DNA of 64,000 bases, taken from the NCBI GenBank assembly GCA_002705575.1, contig PAHI01000023.1, positions 28,684-92,683 of the forward strand, read 5' to 3'. Source of the DNA: Fidelibacterota bacterium (GTDB lineage: Bacteria; Marinisomatota; Marinisomatia; SCGC-AAA003-L08; GCA-002719095). The notes under the pieces were generated by a model that made no database searches, was not told where the DNA came from, and saw only the letters and a list, made by a program, of their open reading frames with translations. The position numbers and the translations under genes were made by a program. This document shows, in pieces, positions 37,196-47,200 of the stretch (its first letter is position 1; every line of letters starts with the position of its first letter).

Positions 37196-38242
37196 TTAGT
37201 TAAATTTGTTTTTAAAATTTGAAAAATTGGATGTTTCAGCGCTTTTAAGCTCACCTTGATCATAATAGATAATATACGCCTCAGAATTTTCTATGCTTTC
37301 AATAAAATCTATCGCATCATTAATACTTAAAATCATTAAGATTGTAGCTAGTGCATCTGCATCAATACAATCTTTCGAAATCACTGTAGCACTTGCAACA
37401 ACACCTTCTTTAATTTCTAATGGATATCCATCTATAGGGTTTATAATATGAGTTCTTTTTTTTGATTTTTTTCCTAAATACTCAATAAAATTAAAATAAT
37501 TACCTGATGTTGCAATCGCTCCATTTAAAAGATATACACTATCAACACTATTCATTAATTCATTCGGGTCTTGTATTCCTATAAGCCATCCTTTTTGATG
37601 GGATGTTTTAACTTTAATTTCGCCCCCTATTTCAACATAATAATTTAAATATCCTTTTTTTGATAAATAATCTGCAACAATGTCAACAGCATAACCTTTA
37701 GCAATAGCACTTACATCAATTTCTGTCTCAGCATGCCTTTTATATATAGTTTTTCTATTAAAATCGAATACAATGTTATCCATTCCCACGAATTGAAAAA
37801 AGCTCCTAAGGATATTTTCAGAAGGCTCGTACTGTCTTGCATTATATCCTTGAAAGCCCCATAATTGATAAAGAGGCTTAACAGTGATATCAAAAAAACC
37901 TTCTGATATTTCATTATAGTAAAATGATTTTTTTATTACTTCTGCAAAATAGTCAGATATCTGATAAGGCTGGTTCAACTCTTTTGTTGAATTAAATATT
38001 GATATTTCACTATTTGAATCATAGGTTGACATTTGATTGTTAATATCTTCCAAAATTAGACTTACATCTTTAAAAATAAGGTCAGTATTAATTTCTTTTG
38101 AATGTCTAACTACAATTTGATACTGAGTGCCCATTGTTGAGCCTTTTACAACAAAATCTTTATCTAAGTTGGATTCGCACCCGAAGAATATTAAAAAAAG
38201 AAGATTACTTGTAAATATTAATAGATATCTATTATCCACCAA
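37196..38242 (-). CDS. apbE: FAD:protein FMN transferase
   Basis: A 348-aa lipoprotein with a signal peptide and lipobox ending at Cys22 (LIFFGCES). ApbE attaches FMN to threonines of NqrB and NqrC. Motifs include VVKGSTMGTQYQIV, SEISIFNS, ISEGFFDITVKPLYQLWGF, IDVSAIAKGYAVDIVADYL, VEIGGEIKV and the C-terminal ASATVISKDCIDADALATIL. It is the last gene of the nqr operon and overlaps nqrF by 11 bases, as expected for its flavin donor role. Confidence 0.96.
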   Translation of the reverse strand: MVDNRYLLIFTSNLLFLIFFGCESNLDKDFVVKGSTMGTQYQIVVRHSKEINTDLIFKDVSLILEDINNQMSTYDSNSEISIFNSTKELNQPYQISDYFAEVIKKSFYYNEISEGFFDITVKPLYQLWGFQGYNARQYEPSENILRSFFQFVGMDNIVFDFNRKTIYKRHAETEIDVSAIAKGYAVDIVADYLSKKGYLNYYVEIGGEIKVKTSHQKGWLIGIQDPNELMNSVDSVYLLNGAIATSGNYFNFIEYLGKKSKKRTHIINPIDGYPLEIKEGVVASATVISKDCIDADALATILMILSINDAIDFIESIENSEAYIIYYDQGELKSAETSNFSNFKNKFN

Positions 38243-39470
38243 AGTCGTCTAGATCTATCATTTCTGGATCAACCCCTATATCATCAAGCATTTTTAATAC
38301 AGCAGAGTTCATCATTGGTGGACCACACATATAATACTCAATTTCAGTTGGATCTTCATGATCTTTTAAATAGTTATCATGAACAACCTGATGTATAAAG
38401 CCTGTAAACCCATCCCAATTATCTTCTGGTAATGGGTCCGATAAGGCCACGTGATAGGTGAAATTTGGAAACTTGTCTTGAATTTTTTTAAAATGACTAT
38501 CATAAAACATTTCTCGCTTAGATCTTGCTCCATACCAATAAGATACTTTACGACCTGTTTTTAGTGTGTCAAATAAATGAAATAAGTGAGACCTCATTGG
38601 TGCCATGCCTGCACCACCACCAACATAGACCATCTCTCTATCTGTATCTTTGATAAAGAAGTGCCCATAGGGGCCTGATATGGTCACATTATCTCCAGGC
38701 TTTAAGTTGTAAATATAAGATGAAGCTACACCGGGAGGAGCATCCCATTGCTGAGGAGGAGGATGCGCAATTCTTACATTGAGCATAACTATATTTCCTT
38801 CAGCTGGATGGTTAGCCATTGAATACGCTCTAAAAACACCATCTTCATTGTTCTGAGCTATAAGATCCCACATTTTAAATTTATCCCAGTCCGACCTATA
38901 TTGATCCTCAACATTAAACTCTGAATAAGAACATTTATATTTTGGAATATCTATTTGGATATATCCACCAGATTTAAAATCAATATTCTCACCTAAGGGA
39001 AGTTCTACAATTAATTCTTTGATAAATGTTGCAACACTCCTATTTGATTTTACGGTACATTCCCATTTCTTCACATCTAACACTTCAGGAGGAAGCTCAA
39101 TCTTCATATCTTCTCTAACTTTTACTTGACAAGAAAGCCTCCAATTTTCTTTTGCCTCCGATCTAGATATATGGCCTTCTTCAGTAGGCAATAAATCACC
39201 CCCACCTTCACTAACTTGACACTTACAAACACCACATGTCCCCCCTCCACCACAAGCAGAGGGAATAAAAATATTCTGATTTGAAAGAGATGAAAGGAGT
39301 GTCCCGCCTGGCTTTATGTTAAAACTTTTATCGGGGTCATCATTTATACCTATAACAACATCTTCCTGTGAAACTAATTTTTTTTCTGCAATATAAAGAA
39401 TAGTAACAAGAAAGTAAGAAATCAATAGAAATACACATACACCTGAAATTATAACTAAATACTGATCCAT
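38232..39470 (-). CDS. nqrF: Na+-translocating NADH:quinone reductase subunit F
   Basis: A 412-aa NADH-oxidising subunit. It has an N-terminal helix (about 5-28), a [2Fe-2S] domain with Cys73, Cys79, Cys82 ([13 protein letters not shown]) and Cys114, then FAD binding ([10 protein letters not shown]) and NADH binding ([17 protein letters not shown]), ending MIDLDDFGG. Electrons pass from NADH via FAD to the 2Fe-2S cluster and on to the membrane subunits. It overlaps nqrE by one base and apbE by 11. Confidence 0.98.
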   Translation of the reverse strand: MDQYLVIISGVCVFLLISYFLVTILYIAEKKLVSQEDVVIGINDDPDKSFNIKPGGTLLSSLSNQNIFIPSACGGGGTCGVCKCQVSEGGGDLLPTEEGHISRSEAKENWRLSCQVKVREDMKIELPPEVLDVKKWECTVKSNRSVATFIKELIVELPLGENIDFKSGGYIQIDIPKYKCSYSEFNVEDQYRSDWDKFKMWDLIAQNNEDGVFRAYSMANHPAEGNIVMLNVRIAHPPPQQWDAPPGVASSYIYNLKPGDNVTISGPYGHFFIKDTDREMVYVGGGAGMAPMRSHLFHLFDTLKTGRKVSYWYGARSKREMFYDSHFKKIQDKFPNFTYHVALSDPLPEDNWDGFTGFIHQVVHDNYLKDHEDPTEIEYYMCGPPMMNSAVLKMLDDIGVDPEMIDLDDFGG

Positions 39471-40084
39471 TATAATTTTATTCCTGAAAATGATAAATAT
39501 GCCATAGAAATCAAACCTGTAAGTATCATTGTAATACCTAAACCTCTTAGACCACCAGGAACATTAGCATATTGAATTTTATATCTTATTGCAGCCATTG
39601 ATAAAATCGCTAACGCAAAACCAAATCCAGAGCTTGCACCAAAAACAACGGATTGTCCAAAATTGTAATTTCTTTCAGCCATAAACAAAGAAGCTCCTAG
39701 AATAGAACAATTTACAGCTATTAATGGAAGAAATACTCCAAGATTTGCATACAAAGACGGGCTAAACCGCTCAATTATCATTTCAACCAACTGAACCATT
39801 GCTGCTATTGTAGCAATATATGCTATATATGCAAGAAAAGTTAAATCTATATCTAATGCATTTTCTCCTAAAACCCAATAAAGAGCTCCTTCATCAAGAA
39901 GAAAAGTCTTTATTGCCCAATTAACAGGCGTACATATACCACATACAAAAATTACTGCGGCACCCAAACCAATTGATGGTTTAATCTTTTTAGATATAGC
40001 TAAATACGAGCACATTCCTAAAAAGAAAGAAAGAATCATATTCTCAACAAAAATAGATTTAATAGCTAAATTAACATATTCCAT
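39470..40084 (-). CDS. nqrE: Na+-translocating NADH:quinone reductase subunit E
   Basis: A 204-aa integral membrane subunit with about six helices. It starts MEYVNLAIKSIFVENMILS and contains FLGMCSYLAISKK and VNCSILGASLFMAERNYNF. Its conserved cysteines help coordinate the iron centre shared with NqrD. It is related to RnfA, but the surrounding nqr gene order makes it NqrE. It abuts nqrF (1-base overlap) and follows nqrD by 5 bases. Confidence 0.96.
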   Translation of the reverse strand: MEYVNLAIKSIFVENMILSFFLGMCSYLAISKKIKPSIGLGAAVIFVCGICTPVNWAIKTFLLDEGALYWVLGENALDIDLTFLAYIAYIATIAAMVQLVEMIIERFSPSLYANLGVFLPLIAVNCSILGASLFMAERNYNFGQSVVFGASSGFGFALAILSMAAIRYKIQYANVPGGLRGLGITMILTGLISMAYLSFSGIKL

Positions 40085-40089
40085 AAAAA

Positions 40090-40680
40090 CTAATCCTCAA
40101 TATAACCTGTTATTGTTCTTTGTGCCCAAATTATAAGACCTAATATAATAAACGCTCCGGGAGCTAATAACATCAAGCCATTCCCTATATAGGATTCTGG
40201 AAAAATACCAAAACCTAATAATGTTCCACTACCAAACAGTTCCCTAAAAATAGAAACCAATATTAAAATTAAACCATAACCTAGGCCATTTGCAATTCCA
40301 TCAATAAAAGAATCCTTTACATTATTTTGCATAGCAAAAGCATCTGCTCTTCCCATGACTATACAGTTAGTTATGATTAATGCAACAAAAACAGACAACT
40401 GCTTACTCATCTCGTAAGCATATGCTTTTAAAAATAAATCGACCAATATAACTAAAGTCGCAATAACAGTCAGCTGAACAATTATTCGAATACTATGAGG
40501 AATAACTTTTCTGAGTAATGAGATTGTAATATTTGAAAACGTTAATACAAAAGTCATAGCAAAAGTCATAATTATGGCTTTGTCAACCAATACTGTAACA
40601 GCTAATGCTGAGCAGACACCTAAAACTTGCTTGGTTATTGGATTTTCTGCACTTATAGGATCTGAAAATATTTTATTCAT
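40090..40680 (-). CDS. nqrD: Na+-translocating NADH:quinone reductase subunit D
   Basis: A 196-aa membrane subunit with about six helices. It opens with [20 protein letters not shown] and contains [20 protein letters not shown] and [20 protein letters not shown], matching NqrD/RnfE. It forms a pseudo-symmetric pair with NqrE. It overlaps nqrC by 8 bases. Confidence 0.96.
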   Translation of the reverse strand: MNKIFSDPISAENPITKQVLGVCSALAVTVLVDKAIIMTFAMTFVLTFSNITISLLRKVIPHSIRIIVQLTVIATLVILVDLFLKAYAYEMSKQLSVFVALIITNCIVMGRADAFAMQNNVKDSFIDGIANGLGYGLILILVSIFRELFGSGTLLGFGIFPESYIGNGLMLLAPGAFIILGLIIWAQRTITGYIED

Positions 40681-41494
40681 AATTTACCCCAAGCATATTT
40701 TTTTTACCTGAATTTTTTAAAATCTCACTATAACGATTTAATATATGATGCTCTATAAATGTGTCTAATCCATCACTTGTGACTGTAGCACCAGAGATAT
40801 ACTCTAAATCATAGCGCTCATCAACAATTGTTTTAGTCATTTTTGGAGTTTTGTTATTTTTCAAACTAATCTGTTTATTCAGATATCTTGCCTTTACTTC
40901 ATATTTATCAATTTCTCCTCCTAAACCAGGGGTCTCACCATGTTCATAGAAAGATACTCCTTTAACAAGATATTCTCCATCATTTCTACCACCTAGCAAA
41001 TCATTTGGAATAATGTAAATAAAGCCTTTTATAGTTGACCACAAACCTTTGCCAGATATAGGAATAATATAACCACCTGTGTTTAAAACTTTAAATAATG
41101 GCAAGTACTCGTCTAAGTCATTTTTAAATGAATATAAAATTTGGCCTTCTTTTCCAGGGCCTGCATTAGCATCTTCTTTCCAAACCAAATCATTAAAAGT
41201 TACATCGTTTTTAAGCTTTGCAAGCGATCCATCAGAATTAAAAATAAGCTCTTCAATTTCAGAGCTATAAATATCTTTTAATTCATCCTCTTTTGAAAGC
41301 TTAGCAATATATGGATGGTTTGGATCCTTGAAATCCTCTAAATACCTAGCGAGCAACACATTCCTTTTCCTATCTAAGTCTTTATTGTTTTTTACTTTTT
41401 CTCTTGTTGACTCACTAAAAGTAGCTAGAATCATAGCAGCAAAAAAAGCTATAATACCAATAAAAATAAATGGATTTTTGATAAAATTTATCAT
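40673..41494 (-). CDS. nqrC: Na+-translocating NADH:quinone reductase subunit C
   Basis: A 273-aa subunit with one N-terminal helix (about 9-27) and a periplasmic FMN domain. The flavinylation motif is [11 protein letters not shown], in which Thr237 should carry FMN covalently attached by Apb[15 protein letters not shown] and [19 protein letters not shown] are characteristic. It overlaps nqrB by 4 bases and nqrD by 8. Confidence 0.97.
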   Translation of the reverse strand: MINFIKNPFIFIGIIAFFAAMILATFSESTREKVKNNKDLDRKRNVLLARYLEDFKDPNHPYIAKLSKEDELKDIYSSEIEELIFNSDGSLAKLKNDVTFNDLVWKEDANAGPGKEGQILYSFKNDLDEYLPLFKVLNTGGYIIPISGKGLWSTIKGFIYIIPNDLLGGRNDGEYLVKGVSFYEHGETPGLGGEIDKYEVKARYLNKQISLKNNKTPKMTKTIVDERYDLEYISGATVTSDGLDTFIEHHILNRYSEILKNSGKKNMLGVNYE

Positions 41495-42894
41495 TCTTTT
41501 GATATAACTCTCCTTAATACTTTCTGTTCATCATCAATCTTTGTATTAGGCTCTTCTAAAGAAGAAACTACATCCTTTTCAAATTGAAGTTGACCTTTAT
41601 CAGTTACTCTTCTAAGAGATCTTTTATGACGTCTAGCTATATTAGCCTGAACCACATAATAATCAATTAATGGGGCAAACCCATTTGCAAATAACACTGC
41701 AAGCATCATACCTTCAGGATAAGCAGGATTTAAGACCCTAATCAAAACGCCCATTAAGCCTATCAAAAAGCCATAATAATACCTACCTCTTTCTGTATGA
41801 GCGCTAGAAACTGGGTCAGTAGCCATAAAAACCGTAGCAAAAGCATAGGAGCCAATCACAAAATGCCACTGAGGACCGACAAATAAAAATATATTCTCTT
41901 TTGCAAATAGCGGGCCTACAATGTAATTTAGAATTAATGTCATAAAAAACATTCCTGCAAGACACCCAAACATTGTTCTCCAACTACCTATTCCCGTAAT
42001 AATTAAAAATAAAGCTCCTAACAAAACGCATAAGGTTGAAGTTTCCCCAATAGAACCTGGAACTAAACCAAAAAACATTTCAGACCAGGAATAGCCTATA
42101 ATATCTGATGAATAGGGAATAGAACCATCATAAATAGTATTAGCAAGATCTCCTAAGGGAGTAGCTTTTGTCATATAATCCATGGAACCTAATGGATAGT
42201 AGCTTGCAGGCTTAACTACCCAAACTTTATCTCCAGACATGTGTGCAGGATATGCAAAAAATAAAAAAGCTCTAGCAACTAATGCAGGATTAAAAATATT
42301 AAAACCTGTACCTCCAAATATTTCTTTACCTATAACAATTCCAAAAGCGGTTGCTACACCTACCATCCACAATGGAATATCTGGAGGAAGAGTCAGAGGA
42401 ATAAGCATACCGGTAACCAAGAAACCTTCATTTATCTCATGTTTTCTTACAATTGAAAAAATAGCTTCACAAATACCTCCAACTGAGTAAGTTACTATAT
42501 ATATAGGTAAAACAGTTAGCAAACCAACCCATACATTATTAACTATATTTGTAAAAATATGGTTTTGACCATAATTAGCATCATACAATAAATTAGACTG
42601 ATAGCCTGTATTATATATACCAAAAAGTAAGCATGGAAGCAATGCTAGAACTACAAATATCATAGACCTTTTCAAATCTATAGAATCTCTTACATGCGGA
42701 CCATTTTCCGTCTTATATCCTGGAACAAATAAAAACGTATCTATCGCATCATAAAGAGGATGTAGCTTCTCAAGTTTACCACCTTTTATAAAATGTTTTT
42801 CAACACTATCAAGCTGTTTTCTAAGAAAAGTCATTTTTGGCATCACTGGCTTAGATTTTGCAAGAGTTTGTAATTTATTTAAAATGTTTTTCAC
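41491..42894 (-). CDS. nqrB: Na+-translocating NADH:quinone reductase subunit B
   Basis: A 467-aa membrane subunit that forms the sodium pathway and binds riboflavin and a second covalent FMN. It has about ten helices. The flavin site is GETST at 283-287 within PGSIGETSTLCVLLG. GFNIFNPALVARAF and FATVFMATDPVSSAHTERGR are typical. The C-terminus carries a charged extension (about 430-467). It overlaps nqrA and nqrC by 4 bases each. Confidence 0.97.
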   Translation of the reverse strand: MKNILNKLQTLAKSKPVMPKMTFLRKQLDSVEKHFIKGGKLEKLHPLYDAIDTFLFVPGYKTENGPHVRDSIDLKRSMIFVVLALLPCLLFGIYNTGYQSNLLYDANYGQNHIFTNIVNNVWVGLLTVLPIYIVTYSVGGICEAIFSIVRKHEINEGFLVTGMLIPLTLPPDIPLWMVGVATAFGIVIGKEIFGGTGFNIFNPALVARAFLFFAYPAHMSGDKVWVVKPASYYPLGSMDYMTKATPLGDLANTIYDGSIPYSSDIIGYSWSEMFFGLVPGSIGETSTLCVLLGALFLIITGIGSWRTMFGCLAGMFFMTLILNYIVGPLFAKENIFLFVGPQWHFVIGSYAFATVFMATDPVSSAHTERGRYYYGFLIGLMGVLIRVLNPAYPEGMMLAVLFANGFAPLIDYYVVQANIARRHKRSLRRVTDKGQLQFEKDVVSSLEEPNTKIDDEQKVLRRVISKE

Positions 42895-44228
42895 CCTTCA
42901 GCCTCTATAAAAATCAAACCTTCCTCAATGATTCTTGAAACTTCTATTTTGGATTGACAAGAAAACGCACATAAAGCAAAATCTTCAGGATCACATTCGT
43001 AAATACCTAGCTTTTCCATCTCTTCAATATCTTGACATAAAATACTTTTAACTAAAAAATCTGGATATATATCCATAGGTAGCATTTTTTCCCATCTACC
43101 AAATGGAATTATTGCCCTAATACTACCATTTAGGCCAGTATTTAAATCAGTTTCATTCAATCCTACAGCAGATGAAAGAAATGTATTAGATAAAGAATAT
43201 TTTTTAAATCCCGGTAAAGCCCATCCTACAAATTCTCTTTCTATGAGCTCAGGAATAACAGTTAGAACTTCATCAAATGAATTCAAACTATCATCAGATT
43301 TTGATACAGATCCAGACAAAACATCGCCAGATAAGATACGATACTTTTCATTATCTAATTCCCCTACAATATCTTTAATTTGAAAACCTCTATTTACTCT
43401 ATAATAAGATGGCTTTTTTAATCCCGAACCCCCACAAGATATAATTTTTTTAAAATCATAAGCACCAGATTTAAACGTTTTAACAATAGATACTAAATCT
43501 TGTATAGATAAATAGTACACTAAGTCCGTACTACTTGATATAGGCTCGATATGATGTATTTGAACTCCTATATTACCTGACGGATGAGGACCTGCAAAAT
43601 AGTTTATATTTAATCCTTCTAAATCAAACTCATCGAAGAAAGTAGAGCCTTTTTTAAGACTCAAAAAAACCTTTCCATCAGTCAAAGAAGACAACAAATT
43701 TAATCCTTCAAGGATTTCGTTTTTATTGTTTTCAAAAACATGCTCTAAGTCTAAACTAAAGGGTGCAGTCTGATGCATAGATAAAAAGATTGCACGAGGA
43801 ACAACGTCAGGGTCTGGAACTTTTGAAAAAGGTCTCTGTCGAAAATATGACCACAAGCCCGAATCTAATAAAAATTTCTTAAACTTTGATTTATCTAAGC
43901 CTACATCATGCTTTGTTAAAAGCTCAGAATCATTTCCTGCTTTTTTAATATTGATTTTTTCAACAACTCTTCTTTTACCAAAAACAATATCATCTACTGA
44001 TCCAGAAACCGGAGATACAATTTTAACAGAATCTTTAGTTTTATCAAAGAAAAGTGGAGTGCCCTTTTTGACTTTATCTCCTTTTTTCACTAATAGCTTT
44101 GGTTTCATTCCTTTGTAATCACAAGGGTGAACACAATAAAATTCTCCACCAGAAATATCAACAATATCTTTAGATGGATTACCTTTTAATTTGAGGTTAT
44201 GACCTTTTAGTAAATTATAGACACTCAT
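42891..44228 (-). CDS. nqrA: Na+-translocating NADH:quinone reductase subunit A
   Basis: A 445-aa cytoplasmic subunit linked to quinone binding. It shows the N-terminal GHNLKLKGNPSK, PKLLVKKGDKVKKGTPLFFD, KIVSPVSGSVDDIVFGKRR and the C-terminal ECDPEDFALCAFSCQSKIEV with EEGLIFIEAEG. The central domain reads FAGPHPSGNIGVQIHHIEPI. It starts directly after the thioesterase stop and overlaps nqrB by 4 bases, so the six structural genes run A to F in canonical order. Confidence 0.97.
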   Translation of the reverse strand: MSVYNLLKGHNLKLKGNPSKDIVDISGGEFYCVHPCDYKGMKPKLLVKKGDKVKKGTPLFFDKTKDSVKIVSPVSGSVDDIVFGKRRVVEKINIKKAGNDSELLTKHDVGLDKSKFKKFLLDSGLWSYFRQRPFSKVPDPDVVPRAIFLSMHQTAPFSLDLEHVFENNKNEILEGLNLLSSLTDGKVFLSLKKGSTFFDEFDLEGLNINYFAGPHPSGNIGVQIHHIEPISSSTDLVYYLSIQDLVSIVKTFKSGAYDFKKIISCGGSGLKKPSYYRVNRGFQIKDIVGELDNEKYRILSGDVLSGSVSKSDDSLNSFDEVLTVIPELIEREFVGWALPGFKKYSLSNTFLSSAVGLNETDLNTGLNGSIRAIIPFGRWEKMLPMDIYPDFLVKSILCQDIEEMEKLGIYECDPEDFALCAFSCQSKIEVSRIIEEGLIFIEAEG

Positions 44229-44690
44229 TTATTTGCCTAAATCCTCTTTTCGTCTGTCTACTCTTTTTTTAGCTGAATCATAACGCGTTCTTTCTATTTT
44301 ATTAGATGGTATTATTTTTCCAATTTTTTTGGGCTTTCTGTTTTCATCTAAAGCAACAAAAGTCAGATGCGCAGAAGCTGTATGTTTTATTTTACCTGTA
44401 ATTGTATTCTCTGACTCTACCCTAACTCCAATTTCCATAGAACTAGAGGAAACATAGTTTACTGATGATTTCAAAATTAACATATCTCCTGTTTTGGCTG
44501 GTGATAAAAAATTCAAATGATCTATACTTGCAGTAACAACAGGTGACCTTGCATGCTTATAAGCAGACATAGCCGCACAAATATCAATCAAATGCATAAC
44601 TCTTCCTCCCAATACATTGCCAAGAATATTTGTATCATTAGGAAGAACTAGCTCATGCATAACAACAACTGATTCAGGCACAGTTTTCAT
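44229..44690 (-). CDS. Acyl-CoA thioesterase, hotdog fold (YciA/BACH-like)
   Basis: A 153-aa hotdog-fold thioesterase. HELVLPNDTNILGNVLGGRVMHLIDICAA contains the catalytic Asn/Asp region of cytosolic acyl-CoA hydrolases. VTASIDHLNFLSPAKTGD and TASAHLTFVALDENRKP complete the fold. It hydrolyses fatty acyl-CoA thioesters, probably broad in chain length. It precedes nqrA with no gap and follows the flavin reductase by 9 bases. Its presence in the nqr operon is not explained by the pump. Confidence 0.88.
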   Translation of the reverse strand: MKTVPESVVVMHELVLPNDTNILGNVLGGRVMHLIDICAAMSAYKHARSPVVTASIDHLNFLSPAKTGDMLILKSSVNYVSSSSMEIGVRVESENTITGKIKHTASAHLTFVALDENRKPKKIGKIIPSNKIERTRYDSAKKRVDRRKEDLGK

Positions 44691-44699
44691 TTAACGAAA

Positions 44700-45413
44700 T
44701 CAGTCATATATTTCACAAATAATTTTTTTACTGTCAAAGCCCATATCTTTTAAATTTCTCCTAGAATCAAGTATCATGTTTCTCCATCCGCATAAATAGA
44801 AAATGGGGTCAGTCAAATCTGTGTCATTAATTATATTTTTATACTGCTCGTGAACATAGCCAGATGCACCTTCCCACTCTTCTCTTGATAGAACAGGTAT
44901 ATAATCTAAACCTTTTATATCTTTTTTCCATTCAAGCATTTCGTCATAACATAATAAATCTGAACGAGTTCTTGTTCCAAAAATTAAATATATATTTTTA
45001 TGCACAATTTTTTTCTGTTTGATTAAATCTAAAAAACTTCTAAAAGGAGCCAAGCCTGTTCCTGTACATATAAAGAATAAGTCGCTATCTATAGATTCAG
45101 GCAATAAAAATTTTCCCTTAGGACCTTCAACTTCTAATGAACCCCCTTCTTTTACTTTGCCAAATAATAAAGTCGTTAATGCTCCACCATCGAGTTTTAC
45201 TATTAATAATTCAAAGCTATTTTTACCAGAATCATAAGACGCGATTGAATAGCTTCTTGTTATACCATCTACTTTAATATTAACATACTGGCCTGCCTGA
45301 TACTTGAAATTCTTTTCTAACTTAATAACAAATTTCCAAGTAAGCTCTGTAATCTTAATTATTGATTCAAATTGACCTTTTAACCAAACTTTTGTCTTTG
45401 GTTTATATGCCAT
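44700..45413 (-). CDS. Ferredoxin-NAD(P)H reductase-like flavoprotein
   Basis: A 237-aa FNR-superfamily protein. The FAD domain has YQAGQYVNIKVDGITRSYSIAS (FAD-binding RSYS at about 54-57), and the NAD domain has FFICTGTGLAPFRSFLDL, IFGTRTRSDLLCYDEM and a C-terminal YLCGWRNMILDSRRNL. There is no iron-sulfur domain, so it needs a partner carrier such as ferredoxin. It is the first gene of the run leading into nqr. A purine-rich GGGAGAGATT lies directly before the start. Confidence 0.85.
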   Translation of the reverse strand: MAYKPKTKVWLKGQFESIIKITELTWKFVIKLEKNFKYQAGQYVNIKVDGITRSYSIASYDSGKNSFELLIVKLDGGALTTLLFGKVKEGGSLEVEGPKGKFLLPESIDSDLFFICTGTGLAPFRSFLDLIKQKKIVHKNIYLIFGTRTRSDLLCYDEMLEWKKDIKGLDYIPVLSREEWEGASGYVHEQYKNIINDTDLTDPIFYLCGWRNMILDSRRNLKDMGFDSKKIICEIYD

Positions 45414-45457
45414 AATCTCTCCCTATTAGTAATAATCTTCAAAATAAACTAGAATCT

Positions 45458-45487
45458 AATTTAGCCTTAGTTAAGTTTTTTAGGCAA
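45458..45487 (-). promoter_or_regulatory. Possible promoter of the reductase-thioesterase-nqr-apbE operon
   Basis: Within the 130-base divergent gap to the proline dehydrogenase gene, the minus strand shows TTGCCT (45487-45482), an 18-base spacer and TAAATT (45463-45458), 45 bases upstream of the first start codon. The match to a vegetative promoter is fair, and the AT-rich context makes chance likely enough to keep this tentative. Confidence 0.3.
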
Positions 45488-45543
45488 ACTTTTATTATTG
45501 ATTTTTATATTTAATTGTTGTTTTTTAACATTTTAATTGAAAA

Positions 45544-46446
45544 ATGAAATTACTAGATACATTTATTTACCATATATTAAAGAGGACACCAAAGAAAGTA
45601 ATTAAGGCTTTCTCAAAACGTTACGTTGCAGGATTCTCATTAAATGAAACTCTTCAAATTTGCAAGAAACTCAATAAAGAAGGATACTGTATTACGCTAG
45701 ACATACTCGGAGAGCATACGAAAACTCTAGATGAGGCTAATTTTATAACTAATAAATATCTCGCACTCTTGGAAACCATTAGTCGAAAAAACATAAATGC
45801 TAATATATCTGTAAAACCATCTCATATTGGTCATGATTTAGGCATCAAAATATTTGAGAAAAATCTTATAAAATTAGCAGAAAAAGCTGAAAGTCTATCT
45901 AATTTTATTAGAATAGATATGGAAAGCTCTAAACTGACAGACGATTCAATATCTACATTTAAAAAATTATCACATAGGTTCTCAAATCTAGGAATTGTTC
46001 TACAAGCATATCTATTTAGATCTTTAAATGATTTAAAAAAACTAAAAAACCACAATTTAAATTTTCGACTCTGTAAAGGAATCTATAAAGAACCTAGCGA
46101 TATAGCGATTCAAGATAAGGATGCTATTAACAAAAATTATTTAAAAATTTTAGAATATGCTTTTTTAAACAAAATTTATATCGGTATCGCTACGCACGAT
46201 AAAAGCTTATTATTGCAAAGCTACAATCTTATTAAAAAACTTAAAATTCCTAAAGATAATTTTGAATTTCAAGGTCTTTATGGAGTGCCTTTAGAAGAAT
46301 GGTATAAAAACCATCTAAAAAACAATTACAAGGTACGACTATACTTACCCTTTGGAGATGACTGGTACGAATATTCACTAAGAAGAATAAAAGAAAATCC
46401 TAATATAGCTAAGTATGTAATTAAAAATTTATTTAAAATACGCTAA
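45544..46446 (+). CDS. Proline dehydrogenase
   Basis: A 300-aa monofunctional FAD-dependent proline dehydrogenase that oxidises proline to pyrroline-5-carboxylate and passes electrons to quinone. YCITLDILGEHTKTLDEA, NISVKPSHIGHD, FIRIDMESSKLTDD, GIVLQAYLFRSLNDL, FRLCKGIYKEP and the C-terminal VRLYLPFGDDWYEYSLRRIKE match the PRODH barrel. No P5C dehydrogenase lies next to it. It stands alone on the plus strand, divergent from the nqr-linked operon and convergent end-to-end with the next gene. Confidence 0.93.
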   Translation: MKLLDTFIYHILKRTPKKVIKAFSKRYVAGFSLNETLQICKKLNKEGYCITLDILGEHTKTLDEANFITNKYLALLETISRKNINANISVKPSHIGHDLGIKIFEKNLIKLAEKAESLSNFIRIDMESSKLTDDSISTFKKLSHRFSNLGIVLQAYLFRSLNDLKKLKNHNLNFRLCKGIYKEPSDIAIQDKDAINKNYLKILEYAFLNKIYIGIATHDKSLLLQSYNLIKKLKIPKDNFEFQGLYGVPLEEWYKNHLKNNYKVRLYLPFGDDWYEYSLRRIKENPNIAKYVIKNLFKIR

Positions 46447-47151
46447 TTAATCCATTACGTGAATAAATTGATTTATGGCTTTTTGAATACTTTCTACATC
46501 AATCTTATCAGGAATAATAAATAATGCTTGTCTTCCAAAAATCTCATAAGGTTTAATGTACTCTTCTACAATATGGTATTTAGGCCTATTGATATAATCA
46601 TCAAAAATTAATTTTGTACCTGGAGCTCCATTCAAAAGGGAAGTTAAGAAACATGCAACCCTAAAACGGCCATCTATTAATACAAGCTGCGGCTTTTCTT
46701 TTCTAGACCAAACAGAATTCACATAATTATAAATATAATCTCTTTTTTTATATGAAAGCGGCATTCCCCAAGCCCCTAAATCGCCTAAATCTACCCATTC
46801 AATTTCAATCCTATCTTTTGAATTTGCCTTTAATTTTACTGCATTAATCCATTCACTGCTGGTATCAACTGCCAATATCTTAGCTTTTGTATTATTATAA
46901 ACCCACAAAGTTGATTCACCTACTCCATATTCTCCATAAATACTTAATTCTATGGCGTTATTTTTAAACATTAAACCCTCACCTTCAAACAAGTCGATAC
47001 CTTTTAATTTTCTGATTAATTTTTTTACATTATTCCTTTGCTTTCTTAATTCAATAGAAAAGATTATAACAATAGGAATTACTAAAAAAACTTCATATAA
47101 GCAAAGAGAAAAGAAAATGAGATATAAGATTATTCTAAGTAATACTTTCAT
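46447..47151 (-). CDS. Membrane-anchored methyltransferase-like protein, unknown substrate
   Basis: A 234-aa protein with a long hydrophobic N-terminus (about residues 4-32, one or two helices). A Rossmann-like segment follows, ELSIYGEYGVGESTLWVYNN, then AKILAVDTSSEWINAVKLKA and PQLVLIDGRFRVACFLTSLL. That pattern resembles class I SAM-dependent methyltransferases in which a glycine-rich loop is followed by an acidic residue at the end of strand 2. No catalytic residues can be assigned. Its stop abuts that of proline dehydrogenase. It lies 49 bases downstream of fadN. Confidence 0.5.
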   Translation of the reverse strand: MKVLLRIILYLIFFSLCLYEVFLVIPIVIIFSIELRKQRNNVKKLIRKLKGIDLFEGEGLMFKNNAIELSIYGEYGVGESTLWVYNNTKAKILAVDTSSEWINAVKLKANSKDRIEIEWVDLGDLGAWGMPLSYKKRDYIYNYVNSVWSRKEKPQLVLIDGRFRVACFLTSLLNGAPGTKLIFDDYINRPKYHIVEEYIKPYEIFGRQALFIIPDKIDVESIQKAINQFIHVMD

Positions 47152-47200
47152 ATATCAAACCAATATTTAACAGAAATAGTTTATAATGCTATTTCAACTA

